Source: Sphingomonas sp. (lineage in GTDB: Bacteria > Pseudomonadota > Alphaproteobacteria > Sphingomonadales > Sphingomonadaceae). Taken from it: a stretch of DNA of 56,508 bases. The stretch spans positions 1-56,508 of the forward strand of contig NZ_JAPKNM010000110.1 of NCBI RefSeq assembly GCF_026460985.1. Reading direction: 5' to 3'. The translations under genes and the position numbers were made by a program. The notes beneath the pieces are model-generated. The model was not told where the DNA came from. It was given only the letters and a program-made list of their open reading frames with translations, and did not search any database. Of the stretch, positions 33,416 to 41,771 are shown one piece after another (the first letter of the stretch is position 1; each line of letters opens with the position of its first letter).

Positions 33416-34696
33416 ATGTCCTTCTTCACTTCCTTGAGCGGGCTCCAGGCCGCCCAGACCGAGATGTCGACGATCTCGCACAACCTCGCGAACGTCTCGA
33501 CCAACGGCTTCAAGCGCTCGACGACTCAGTTCGCCGACGTGATCGCCTCGACCGCCAATTCGAACCCGACCAACGTGATCGGATCGGGCACCGTGGTGAA
33601 GTCGGTGCGCCAGCAGTTCAGCCAGGGCGGCTTCACCCAGTCGAGCTCGGCGCTCGACGTCGCGGTCTCGGGCGAGGGCTTCTTCGTGGTGAAGAGCCCC
33701 GATGCGAGCGGCAACGGCGTCGCCTACACGCGCAACGGCAGCTTCCTGGTCAATTCGGACCGCTATGTCGTCGACGCGCAGGGCAACCGGCTGCAGGTCT
33801 ATCCGGTCGACGGCTCGGGCGCGGTGATCGCGACCGGGCTCGGCGCGACCGTGCCGCTCCAGCTGCCGCAGACCAGCGGCGTGCCGGTGGCCACCGCGAA
33901 CGTGAACCTCTCGCTCAACCTCAACGCCAATGCGAGCGTGCCGGCGGCGGCGTTCGACCGGTTCGATCCGTCGACCTACAACCATTCGACCCAGACCACG
34001 ATCTTCGACGCGAGCGGCAACGCGATGACGCTGACGTCCTATTTCGTCCGCGATTCCGCGCCGAGCGCCAGCGATCCGACCAGCAGCTGGAGCGCCTATT
34101 CGTTCGTCGGCGACCAGCGATTGAGCGCGGATTCGGATCCCGCCGCGGGCACGCCGATCACCATGACCTTCGATGCGACCGGCGCGATGACCGCGCCGGC
34201 CGGCGGAACCGCCTTCGCGGGCTTCCTCCCGCCCGGCTCGACCACCAGCCAGACGCTCAGCGTCGACTTCGGCAATGCGACGACCCAGGTCTACAAGCCC
34301 TTCAACGTCGCCGCGGCCACGCAGGACGGCGCGCCGGTCGGCCAGCTCGAGGGCGTGACCATCGCCGAGGACGGCACCGTCCGCGCGAGCTTCTCGAACG
34401 GCGATACCCAGTCGCTCGGCAAGGTCGTGCTCGCCAGCTTCTCCAACCCCACCGGGCTGCGCCAGCTCGGCAGCAGCACCTGGACGGCCTCGGGCCTGTC
34501 GGGCGATCCGCGGCTCGGCGAGCCCGGCACCAACGGCTTCGGCGGGCTGATGACCGGCGCGATCGAGCGCTCGAACGTCGATATCACCGAGGAACTGGTC
34601 GGGCTGATCGCCGCGCAGCGCGCCTTCCAGGCCAATGCCAAGGCGCTCGATACCGCGAGCCAGATCTCGCAGACCATCTTCAACATCCGCAGCTGA
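33416..34696 (+). CDS. flgE: Flagellar hook protein FlgE
   Basis: A 426-residue hook subunit. N-terminus SFFTSLSGLQAAQTEMSTISHNLANVSTNGFKRSTTQFADV and C-terminus FGGLMTGAIERSNVDITEELVGLIAAQRAFQANAKALDTASQI are the conserved axial helices; the centre (FVDGDQR-type region, SVDFGNATTQVYKPFNVAAATQDGAPVGQLEGVTIAEDGTVRASFSNG) is the FlgE D1/D2 domain. It has AAGGAG upstream of the ATG. Confidence 0.95.
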   Translation: MSFFTSLSGLQAAQTEMSTISHNLANVSTNGFKRSTTQFADVIASTANSNPTNVIGSGTVVKSVRQQFSQGGFTQSSSALDVAVSGEGFFVVKSPDASGNGVAYTRNGSFLVNSDRYVVDAQGNRLQVYPVDGSGAVIATGLGATVPLQLPQTSGVPVATANVNLSLNLNANASVPAAAFDRFDPSTYNHSTQTTIFDASGNAMTLTSYFVRDSAPSASDPTSSWSAYSFVGDQRLSADSDPAAGTPITMTFDATGAMTAPAGGTAFAGFLPPGSTTSQTLSVDFGNATTQVYKPFNVAAATQDGAPVGQLEGVTIAEDGTVRASFSNGDTQSLGKVVLASFSNPTGLRQLGSSTWTASGLSGDPRLGEPGTNGFGGLMTGAIERSNVDITEELVGLIAAQRAFQANAKALDTASQISQTIFNIRS

Positions 34697-34719
34697 CGAA
34701 AGGCTGAGGGAGACACCGC

Positions 34720-35463
34720 ATGGATCGGCTCGTCTACACGGCAATGTCGGGGCTGCGCAGCCAGATGGCGGCGCAGTCGACGATCGCGAACAACATCGCG
34801 AACGCCTCGACGATCGGTTTCCGCGCCGAGCGCGTCAGCTTCGACCGGCTGGTATTGCAAGGCTCGGGGCTCGAGACGCGCCAGCTCGCCGCGGAGGAGG
34901 TGCAGGACTTCGACCGCCGCGCCGGCACGATCGTCCAGACCGCGCGGCCGCTCGACGTGGCGGTGACGTCGGATTCGTGGATCGCGGTGCAGGCCGCGGA
35001 CGGGAGCGAAGCCTATACGAGGCGCGGCGACTTGTCGGTCGCGGCCTCGGGCGTGCTGGAAACCGGCGACGGTTTCCCGGTGATGGGCTCGGGGGGGCCC
35101 ATCACCGTGCCGCCCCATCAGTCGATCGCCATCGCCGACGACGGCACCGTCTCGATCGTTCCGCCCGGCGGGGACCCGACCCAGCCGCAGGTGGTCGACA
35201 AGATCAAGCTGGCCGGCGCGCAAGGCAGCCAGACCGCCAAGGGGCTCGACAATCTGCTCCATGTGAAGGGCGGCGGGGTGCTGCCCGAGGATCTCGACGC
35301 GCGGCTCCAGGCCGGCGCGCTCGAGCAGTCGAACGTCAACCTCACCCAGGCGCTGGTCGACATGATCGAGAACCAGCGCAGCTACGAAGTGCAGGCCAGC
35401 CTGCTCAAGGAAGCCAAGACCATGGACGAGAGCGCCGCATCGCTGATGCGTCTGCCCGCCTGA
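34720..35463 (+). CDS. flgF: Flagellar proximal rod protein FlgF
   Basis: A 247-residue rod protein with MDRLVYTAMSGLRSQMAAQSTIANNIANASTIGFRAERVSFDRLVL at the N-terminus and GALEQSNVNLTQALVDMIENQRSYEVQASLLKEAKTMDE at the C-terminus. It lies immediately before flgG, as usual, with GAGGGAG before its ATG. Confidence 0.93.
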   Translation: MDRLVYTAMSGLRSQMAAQSTIANNIANASTIGFRAERVSFDRLVLQGSGLETRQLAAEEVQDFDRRAGTIVQTARPLDVAVTSDSWIAVQAADGSEAYTRRGDLSVAASGVLETGDGFPVMGSGGPITVPPHQSIAIADDGTVSIVPPGGDPTQPQVVDKIKLAGAQGSQTAKGLDNLLHVKGGGVLPEDLDARLQAGALEQSNVNLTQALVDMIENQRSYEVQASLLKEAKTMDESAASLMRLPA

Positions 35464-35479
35464 CGAAAGGATTTAGACG

Positions 35480-36268
35480 ATGGGTAACTCGGCAATGCAC
35501 ATCGCGCGCACCGGGCTCGACGCTCAGGACATGCGCATGCGGGTGATCTCGAACAACCTCGCCAACGTCAACACGACCGCGTTCAAGCGCGACCGCGCCT
35601 CGTTCCAGACGCTCGCCTATCAGGTGGTGACCGCGCCGGGCGCGGCGAGCACCGCGGAGACCAAATACGCCACGGGCCTCAACCTCGGCACCGGCGTGCG
35701 CATCCAGGGCACCGCGCGGGTGGAGACGCAAGGGTCCTTCCAGAATACCGGCGGCTCGCTCGATCTCGCGCTCGAGGGCGAAGGCTATTTCCAGGTGCAG
35801 ATGCCGGGCGGGCAGCTCGGCTATACCCGCGCGGGCAATTTCTCGCGCTCGGCCGAAGGGCTGATGGTGACGAGCGACGGCTATCAGGTGATGCCGGGGA
35901 TCACGATCCCCGAGGGCACCACCGGCATCACGATCGGCGCCGACGGCACCGTCTCGGCGACGGTGGCCGGGCAGACCGAAGCGAGCCAGATCGGCCAGCT
36001 CCAGGTCGCGACCTTCCCCAATCCGGGCGGGCTGCAGGCGACGGGCGACAATTTCCTGATCGAGACCACGGCCAGCGGCGCCGCGAACCTCGGCGCCCCC
36101 GGCGAGGCCGGCCGCGCCAGGATCCGCCAGGGCGCGCTCGAAGCCTCGAACGTCAATGTCGTCGAGGAGCTGGTCGACATGATCGAGACGCAGCGCGCCT
36201 ATGAGGTCAATTCGAAGATGATCTCGGCGACCGACGAGATGCTCAAATATGTCAACCAGAACCTCTGA
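35480..36268 (+). CDS. flgG: Flagellar distal rod protein FlgG
   Basis: A 262-residue distal rod subunit: SAMHIARTGLDAQDMRMRVISNNLANVNTTAFKRDRASFQTL, the FlgG-specific central region (GGSLDLALEGEGYFQVQMPGGQLGYTRAGNFSRSAEGLMVTSDGYQVMPGITIPEG) and the C-terminus GALEASNVNVVEELVDMIETQRAYEVNSKMISATDEMLKYVNQNL. Length is normal for the family. Confidence 0.96.
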   Translation: MGNSAMHIARTGLDAQDMRMRVISNNLANVNTTAFKRDRASFQTLAYQVVTAPGAASTAETKYATGLNLGTGVRIQGTARVETQGSFQNTGGSLDLALEGEGYFQVQMPGGQLGYTRAGNFSRSAEGLMVTSDGYQVMPGITIPEGTTGITIGADGTVSATVAGQTEASQIGQLQVATFPNPGGLQATGDNFLIETTASGAANLGAPGEAGRARIRQGALEASNVNVVEELVDMIETQRAYEVNSKMISATDEMLKYVNQNL

Positions 36269-36278
36269 GGCGGCCGCG

Positions 36279-36974
36279 ATGAAGTTCCTCACCGGCCTCG
36301 CCACCGGCGCGCTCGCCATGGCCGTGCTCTCGCTGGCCGCGGAGCCCGCGCATGCGCAGTTCCTCGGGCTGGGCAAGAAGAAGCCGAAGGAGGATTTCTC
36401 CGCGACGCTCGCCCAGCCGGTGCCCGAAAAGGTGCCCGCCAATGGCGGCATCTTCCAGGCGAGCGACGGCTATGCCGCGCTCTACGAGGGGCAGCGCGCG
36501 CGCCGGGTCGGCGATCCGCTCACGATCGTGCTGGTCGAGCGGACCAGTGCCTCCAAGTCGGCGAGCTCGAAGCTCGACAGCGGCGGCGGCTTCTCGCTGA
36601 CGCCGCCGACTACGGGTGCGCTCAACCTGTTCGAGAAGAGCGATGCGACCGTCAGCGGCAGCCGCAACTTCAACGGCGCCGGCACTGCCGACCAGGCCAA
36701 TGCGCTGTCGGGGGAGATCAGCGTGACGGTGGCGGAGGTCTATCCCAACGGCACGATGCTGGTGCAGGGCCAGAAGCGCGTGACGCTCAATCGCGGCGAC
36801 GAGTTCGTCCAGATCAAGGGCATCGTGCGCACCGCCGATATCGACGCGAACAACCGCGTCGCCAGCACGCGCGTCGCCGATGCCCGCATCGCCTATACCG
36901 GCAAGGGCGACGTCGCCCGCGCCAGCCGCCAGGGCTGGCTGAGCCGGTTCTTCCAGATGATCAGCCCGTTTTGA
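36279..36974 (+). CDS. flgH: Flagellar L-ring protein FlgH without lipobox cysteine
   Basis: A 231-residue protein with the FlgH core (YEGQRARRVGDPLTIVLVERTSASKSASS...FNGAGTADQANALSGEISVTVAEVYPNGTMLVQGQKRVTLNRGDEFVQIKGIVRTADIDANNRVASTRVADARIAYTGKGDVARASRQGWLSRFFQMISPF). FlgH is normally an outer-membrane lipoprotein, but here the signal peptide ends AVLSLAAEPAHAQ and neither it nor the mature protein contains cysteine, so signal peptidase I cleavage at AHA-Q is expected. The start at 36279 is chosen for its n-region MKFLTG; an upstream in-frame ATG at 36249 overlaps flgG. Confidence 0.9.
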   Translation: MKFLTGLATGALAMAVLSLAAEPAHAQFLGLGKKKPKEDFSATLAQPVPEKVPANGGIFQASDGYAALYEGQRARRVGDPLTIVLVERTSASKSASSKLDSGGGFSLTPPTTGALNLFEKSDATVSGSRNFNGAGTADQANALSGEISVTVAEVYPNGTMLVQGQKRVTLNRGDEFVQIKGIVRTADIDANNRVASTRVADARIAYTGKGDVARASRQGWLSRFFQMISPF

Positions 36975-37019
36975 GGGGGCCGCCGCTATGATCCGTTCCA
37001 CCATTCAGCCAAGCCTACT

Positions 37020-37167
37020 CCCCTCCCTGAAAGGGAGGGGCTGGGGGTGGGTGCGCGCGTCTGCGCGCCTCAAAAAGACTCTTCGCCAGGCATCGGAGCG
37101 CCAGTCGGGGCATCGAGCCCCGTCTGCCGCTGGACCCACCCCTAACCCCTCCCTTGCAGGGAGGGGG
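37020..37167. repeat. G-rich palindromic repeat, copy B, at the 5' end of flgI
   Basis: Left CCCCTCCCTGAAAGGGAGGGG and right CCCCTCCCTTGCAGGGAGGGG, plus the inner pair GGGGGTGGGT/ACCCACCCCT, form a long palindrome. Its centre holds the conserved block found inverted in the copies at 42751 and 56293 (GTGCGCGCGTCTGCGCGCC next to AAAAAGACT). It ends directly at the preferred flgI start codon. Confidence 0.88.
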
Positions 37168-38253
37168 ATGGTGATGCTTGCGCTGCTCGCCTTCCTTACT
37201 GGCACCCCCGCCCACGCCCAGCGCGTGAAGGACCTGGGCGGCTTCCAGGGCATCCGCACCAACCAGCTGACCGGATATGGCGTGGTCGTCGGCCTTCCCG
37301 GCACCGGCGACGACAATCTCGAATATACCGTCCAGTCGATGCGCGGCGTCGCCTCGCGCTTCGGGCTGCAACTGCCGCCGGGCGTGAGCCCGAGCCTCAA
37401 GAACGCCGCGGTGGTGATGATCACCGCCGAGCTGCCGCCCTTCGCCAAGCCGGGACAGAAGCTCGACATCACCGTCTCGTCGATGGGCAAGGCCAAGAGC
37501 CTGCGCGGCGGCACGCTGATCCTCACTCCGCTCCAGGGCGCCGACGGCCAGATCTATGCGATGGCGCAGGGCAACCTCGCGGTCGGCGGATTGGGCGCGG
37601 ACGGCGCCGACGGATCGAAGATCGTCGTCAACACGCCCTCGAGCGGCCGCATCCCCGAGGGCGCGACCGTCGAGCGGCTGGTCGATACCGGCTTCGATCG
37701 CACGCCCTTCCTCACCTTCAACCTCGCGCGCGCCGACTTCACCACCGCGCAAAGGGTGCAGGACGCGATCAACGGCCGCTTCGGCGCCGCGCGGGCCCGC
37801 GCGATCGACGGCGTGTCGATCGCGGTGCAGGCCCCCGTCGGCGCCGATGTCCGCGCCGAGCTGATGGCCGAGATCGAGAATCTCACCGTCGAAGCGGCCG
37901 AGGCGCCCGCCAAGGTGATCGTCAACGCGCGCACCGGCACGGTGGTGATCAATTCGGCCGTCCGGGTCAGCCCCGCCGCGGTCACGCACGGCAAGCTCAC
38001 CGTTCGCATCGACGAGCAGCAGCGCGCCAGCCAGCCGCTCCCCTTCAGCAAGGGCGAGACGGTGATGGAGCAGCAGAGCAATGTCGAGGTCGAGGAGGAG
38101 AAGCGCCCGATGTTCCTGATGCAGCCCGGCCCCAAGCTCGCCGACGTCGTCAAGGCGGTCAACGCCATCGGCGCCTCGCCGGCCGACCTCGTCGCGATCC
38201 TCGAGGCGCTCAAGGAGGCCGGCGCGCTCAAGGCCGAGCTGATCATCCTGTGA
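37168..38253 (+). CDS. flgI: Flagellar P-ring protein FlgI (start altered by an adjacent repeat)
   Basis: A 361-residue P-ring protein if started at 37168 (or at 37174, which has better spacing). The signal peptide is MVMLALLAFLTGTPAHA, followed by QRVKDLGGFQGIRTNQLTGYGVVVGLPGTGDD, the canonical FlgI beginning; the end NAIGASPADLVAILEALKEAGALKAELIIL is also canonical. The signal peptide lacks the usual basic n-region. An open frame continues upstream to an ATG at 36988 (MIRSTIQ), but the extra 60 residues are encoded by the palindromic repeat. The repeat also supplies the GGGAGGGGG that would act as ribosome binding site. Confidence 0.9.
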   Translation: MVMLALLAFLTGTPAHAQRVKDLGGFQGIRTNQLTGYGVVVGLPGTGDDNLEYTVQSMRGVASRFGLQLPPGVSPSLKNAAVVMITAELPPFAKPGQKLDITVSSMGKAKSLRGGTLILTPLQGADGQIYAMAQGNLAVGGLGADGADGSKIVVNTPSSGRIPEGATVERLVDTGFDRTPFLTFNLARADFTTAQRVQDAINGRFGAARARAIDGVSIAVQAPVGADVRAELMAEIENLTVEAAEAPAKVIVNARTGTVVINSAVRVSPAAVTHGKLTVRIDEQQRASQPLPFSKGETVMEQQSNVEVEEEKRPMFLMQPGPKLADVVKAVNAIGASPADLVAILEALKEAGALKAELIIL

Positions 38254-38567
38254 GCACGACACCCGCCCCGATCGCCGGCAGCGGCGGCGGCGTGTCGATC
38301 GACACGTCGCGGCTCGCGTCGAAGGAAAATCTCGAAGCCGCGGGCAAGCGCTTCGAGGCGATCTTCGTCGGCATGATGCTCAAGTCGATGCGCACCGCCA
38401 GTCTCGGTGAAGGCTTGTTCGACAGCAAGGCGAGCCAGCAGTTCCGCGACATGCAGGACCAGCAGCTCGCGCAAAACATGGCCGCGCACGCGCCGATCGG
38501 GATCGGCAAGGCGATGACCGAGTTCCTCTCCAAGGCCGCGCCCGCGACCGACGGGAGCACGCCATGA
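38250..38567 (+). CDS. flgJ: Rod-binding protein FlgJ, N-terminal domain only
   Basis: A 105-residue protein with the FlgJ rod-binding domain (LEAAGKRFEAIFVGMMLKSMRTASLGEGLFDSKASQQFRDMQDQQLAQNMAAH-type pattern). The muramidase domain of enterobacterial FlgJ is absent. The start is a GTG overlapping the flgI stop (GTGA). Peptidoglycan cleavage is probably done by the separate transglycosylase encoded at 28175. Confidence 0.9.
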   Translation: MSTTPAPIAGSGGGVSIDTSRLASKENLEAAGKRFEAIFVGMMLKSMRTASLGEGLFDSKASQQFRDMQDQQLAQNMAAHAPIGIGKAMTEFLSKAAPATDGSTP

Positions 38568-39904
38568 GCGACATGCTGTCGATCGGCGCGTCGAGCCTCA
38601 GGGCCTATCAGGCCGCGCTGACCACCACTTCGGAGAACATCGCCAATGCCGGCCAGGCGGGCTATTCGCGCCGCACCGCGCCGGTGCGCGAAGTCGTGGC
38701 GCCCGGCGGGCTGACCACCGGCAACGCGCAGGGGATGGGCGTGGTGGTGAGCGGCATCGCCCGCGCCACCGACATCTACAGGACCGCCGAAGTCCGCACC
38801 GCCACCGCCGAGCTCGCGCGCACCGAGACCGGCGCGACCTGGCTCCAGCGGATCGAGACCTCACTGAGCGGCAACCAGCTCGGCGACCGGCTGACCGCCT
38901 TCTTCAACGCCGCGAAGAAGATCGCCGCCGATCCCGCCTCGCTCGCACCGCGCGCGACGATGCTCGAGGCCGCTTCCAGCGTCGCCGCGTCCTTCGCCGC
39001 CACCGGCGCTGCGCTCGACGGCGCGATGGCCGATCTCGACGCGAGCGCCGGCGCCGCGACGACCCAACTCAATGGGCTCGCCAGCGCGCTGGGCAAGGTC
39101 AATGCCGGGCTCGGCCGCTCGGCGCCGGGCACCAGCGGCCATGCCGCCCTGCTCGACCAGCGCGACAAGCTGCTCGAGGAAATGAGCGCGATTGCCGATG
39201 TCTCGGTGACCACCGACGCCTTCGGCAAGGCGAGCGTGCGTGTCGGCGGCGTCGCCGGGCCGGTGCTCGTCGAGGGCGAGAATTCGGGTGCGATCACTTA
39301 TACGCGCAGCGATGCGGGGCTCGTCGCCTATGCCGTCCACTTCCAGGGGCAGAGCAGCCCGGTCTCGCCCGGCGGCGGCGCGCTGGCCGGCTTCGCCGAG
39401 GGCGCGCAGCGCATCGCCGACGCGCATGCCGAGATCGACCGGCTCGCCACCGATTTTGCCAATGGCGTCAACGCGGTGCAGGCCGCGGGCGACGATCTCG
39501 ACGGCACTGCCGGCGCGCCGATGTTCGCGATCGGCGATCCGGCGTCGCAGCTCAGCCTCGTGCTCGACGATCCGCGCGGTATCGCCGCCGCGGCGACCGG
39601 TGCGGGCGTACGCGACAATGCCAATCTCGCCGGGTTCGAGACGCTGCGCACCAGCGCGCGGCTCGAGGATAGCGTCGCCAGCCTGACCACCGCCAACGCC
39701 GCCGCGCTCTCGGCGCGCAGCACCGTCGCCGAAGCGCAGAGCGCGATGCGCGACTCCGCCATCGCCGAGCGCAGCGCCGCTTTGGGGGTCAATATCGACG
39801 AGGAAGCGGTCGACCTGATCCGCTTCCAGCAGGCGTACCAGGCGTCGACCCGCGTGATCCAGGTCGCGCGCGAGACGCTGCAATCCATCCTCGACATACG
39901 CTGA
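38564..39904 (+). CDS. flgK: Hook-filament junction protein FlgK (HAP1)
   Basis: A 446-residue axial protein with N-terminus MLSIGASSLRAYQAALTTTSENIANAGQAGYSRRTAPVREV and C-terminus ALGVNIDEEAVDLIRFQQAYQASTRVIQVARETLQSILDIR, both diagnostic of FlgK. It overlaps flgJ by four bases. The middle (TTQLNGLASALGKVNAGLGRSAPGTSGHAALLDQRDKLLEEMSAIADVSVTTD) is the typical HAP1 region. FlgN-like protein at 29249 should be its chaperone. Confidence 0.95.
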   Translation: MSDMLSIGASSLRAYQAALTTTSENIANAGQAGYSRRTAPVREVVAPGGLTTGNAQGMGVVVSGIARATDIYRTAEVRTATAELARTETGATWLQRIETSLSGNQLGDRLTAFFNAAKKIAADPASLAPRATMLEAASSVAASFAATGAALDGAMADLDASAGAATTQLNGLASALGKVNAGLGRSAPGTSGHAALLDQRDKLLEEMSAIADVSVTTDAFGKASVRVGGVAGPVLVEGENSGAITYTRSDAGLVAYAVHFQGQSSPVSPGGGALAGFAEGAQRIADAHAEIDRLATDFANGVNAVQAAGDDLDGTAGAPMFAIGDPASQLSLVLDDPRGIAAAATGAGVRDNANLAGFETLRTSARLEDSVASLTTANAAALSARSTVAEAQSAMRDSAIAERSAALGVNIDEEAVDLIRFQQAYQASTRVIQVARETLQSILDIR

Positions 39905-39912
39905 GGCCGACC

Positions 39913-40809
39913 ATGCGCATCGCCACCTCGCAGCTCTACAACCGCCCCGCTTCGCTGATGACCCAACTCACGGCGCAGGCGGACAAGGTCCAGACCCAGA
40001 TCGCGACCGGCAAGCGGATCCAGACCGCCTCGGACGATCCCGGCGCTTATCTGCGCCTGCAAGGGATCAAGCAGGCCAAGGCCGACGACGGCGCCTGGGC
40101 GGCCAATATCGGCATGGCGCAGGACCTGCTCGCCCAGACCGACACCACGCTCGACAGCGTCGAATCGCAGCTCCAGCGCGCGCTCGAGCTCGCGACCCAG
40201 GCCGCCAACGGCACGATGTCCGACGCCAATCGCGACACGGTCGCCGAGGAACTCGCGTCGATCCGCGACGCGCTGTTCGGGCTCGCCAACACGCGCGACG
40301 TGCGCGGCCAGCCTTTGTTCGGTGGCGCGACCGGCGACGTCGCTTTCGTGAAGGCCGCCGACGGCACGATCAGCTTCGCCGGCACCGGCGAGCCCTCCGC
40401 GATCCCGATCGGCGAGGGCGTGAGCATCCAGGGCACGGTGACCGGTGCGCGCGCCTTCGCCAGCGGAGCGAGCGACATCTTCGCGGTGCTCGGCGCCTTC
40501 ACCGCGGCGCTCGAGGCCGGCGGCGACGTCAAGGCGGCAGGCGAGGCTGCGCTCAACGGCATCAACGCCTCGATCGCGACGGTCGGCGTGGTCCGCGCCT
40601 CGGCCGGCGCCCGCGCCGCGCGGCTCGAGCTCGATACCGAACGCCTGGCCGATGCCGACGAGGCGCGCGAGACCGCGCGCTCGGCGCTCGAGGATACCGA
40701 CGTCACCGCCGCGGTGACCGAGCTCCAGAAGACGCTGACCATCCTCCAGGCGACCCAGGCGAGCTTCACCAAGCTCACCGGCCTGTCGCTGTTCGATTAT
40801 CTGCGCTGA
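39913..40809 (+). CDS. flgL: Hook-filament junction protein FlgL (HAP3)
   Basis: A 298-residue flagellin-like protein: MRIATSQLYNRPASLMTQLTAQADKVQTQIATGKRIQTASDDPGAYLRLQ at the N-terminus and DVTAAVTELQKTLTILQATQASFTKLTGLSLFDYLR at the C-terminus. It follows flgK by eight bases and ends the flg run. It connects FlgK to the first flagellin subunits. Confidence 0.93.
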   Translation: MRIATSQLYNRPASLMTQLTAQADKVQTQIATGKRIQTASDDPGAYLRLQGIKQAKADDGAWAANIGMAQDLLAQTDTTLDSVESQLQRALELATQAANGTMSDANRDTVAEELASIRDALFGLANTRDVRGQPLFGGATGDVAFVKAADGTISFAGTGEPSAIPIGEGVSIQGTVTGARAFASGASDIFAVLGAFTAALEAGGDVKAAGEAALNGINASIATVGVVRASAGARAARLELDTERLADADEARETARSALEDTDVTAAVTELQKTLTILQATQASFTKLTGLSLFDYLR

Positions 40810-40903
40810 TCCGCGCGCGTCCGCTCTTTTCCACTGAAAGTCGCGGCGAAGCGGTCGTTTACCAATAAGAGTGCCGGCTCGCGGCCAAGGGGAAGTTAGT
40901 CGC

Positions 40904-41767
40904 ATGTTCGTGTTGATCGGCTTCGTCGTCCTCATCGCCATGGTGTTCGGCGGCTTCGCCATCACCGGCGGCGCGCTCGGCCCGGTGATGCATGCGCTCC
41001 CGCACGAGATGCTGATCATCGGCGGCGCGGCCTTGGGGGCGCTCATCATCGGCAATTCGATGAAGGAGCTGAAGGCGCTCGGCACGGGCTTCATGAAGGT
41101 CGTGAAGGGCCCGAAGTACAGGAAGCAGGACTATCTCGACACGATCTTCCTCGTCTCCAAGCTGATGAAGATGCTGCGGACCGAAGGCCCGATCGCGCTC
41201 GAGCCGCATGTCGAGGACCCCAGGTCCTCGGCACTGTTCGCCGAATATCCGCGGCTGCTCGCCGATCACACGCTGATCAACCTGATCACCGACACGCTGC
41301 GCCTCGTCGTCGTCTCGTCGGGCACGCTCGACGTGCACGCGGTCGAGGAAGTGATGGACAACGCGATTCGGACCCACCACCACGAGGTGCAGGGCCCGCA
41401 GGCGACGCTCCAGAGCCTCGCCGACGCATTGCCGGCGCTCGGCATCGTCGCGGCGGTGCTCGGCGTGGTGAAGACGATGGGCTCGATCGACAAACCGCCG
41501 ACGATCCTCGGCGGGATGATCGGCTCGGCGCTGGTCGGCACCTTTCTGGGCGTGCTGCTCGCCTACGGCATCGTCGGCCCGCTCGCGACCCGGCTCCAGC
41601 AGGTGATCGACGCCGACGCGGCGATCTATCACACGGTCAAGCAGATCATCATCGCCTCGCTGCACGGCCATCCGCAGCCGCTGGTGATCGAGGCCGCGCG
41701 CTCGGGCATCGCGCATGCCAACCAGCCGGGCTTCGGCGAAGTGTTCGACGGGCTGCGCGGGCGCTGA
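40904..41767 (+). CDS. motA: Flagellar motor stator protein MotA (classical type)
   Basis: A 287-residue protein with four membrane segments: two at the N-terminus (MFVLIGFVVLIAMVFGGFAITGG, EMLIIGGAALGALIIGNS) and two in the second half (LGIVAAVLGVVKTMGSIDKPPTILGGMIGSALVGTFLGVLLAYGIVGPLATRL). The cytoplasmic loop (KGPKYRKQDYLDTIFLVSKLMKMLRTEGPIALEPHVEDP) matches MotA of the E. coli type. The start at 40904 has AAGGGGAAG upstream. Together with the next gene it is a second stator pair beside the MotA/MotB-like pair at 30453-31606. Confidence 0.93.
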   Translation: MFVLIGFVVLIAMVFGGFAITGGALGPVMHALPHEMLIIGGAALGALIIGNSMKELKALGTGFMKVVKGPKYRKQDYLDTIFLVSKLMKMLRTEGPIALEPHVEDPRSSALFAEYPRLLADHTLINLITDTLRLVVVSSGTLDVHAVEEVMDNAIRTHHHEVQGPQATLQSLADALPALGIVAAVLGVVKTMGSIDKPPTILGGMIGSALVGTFLGVLLAYGIVGPLATRLQQVIDADAAIYHTVKQIIIASLHGHPQPLVIEAARSGIAHANQPGFGEVFDGLRGR

Positions 41768-41771
41768 CGTC

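Noticed and set aside
40810..40903. Possible sigma28 promoter before motA (GAAAGT ... GTCGTTTA)
   Set aside because: Spacing is off by one and the -10 matches only five of eight positions; too weak to list.
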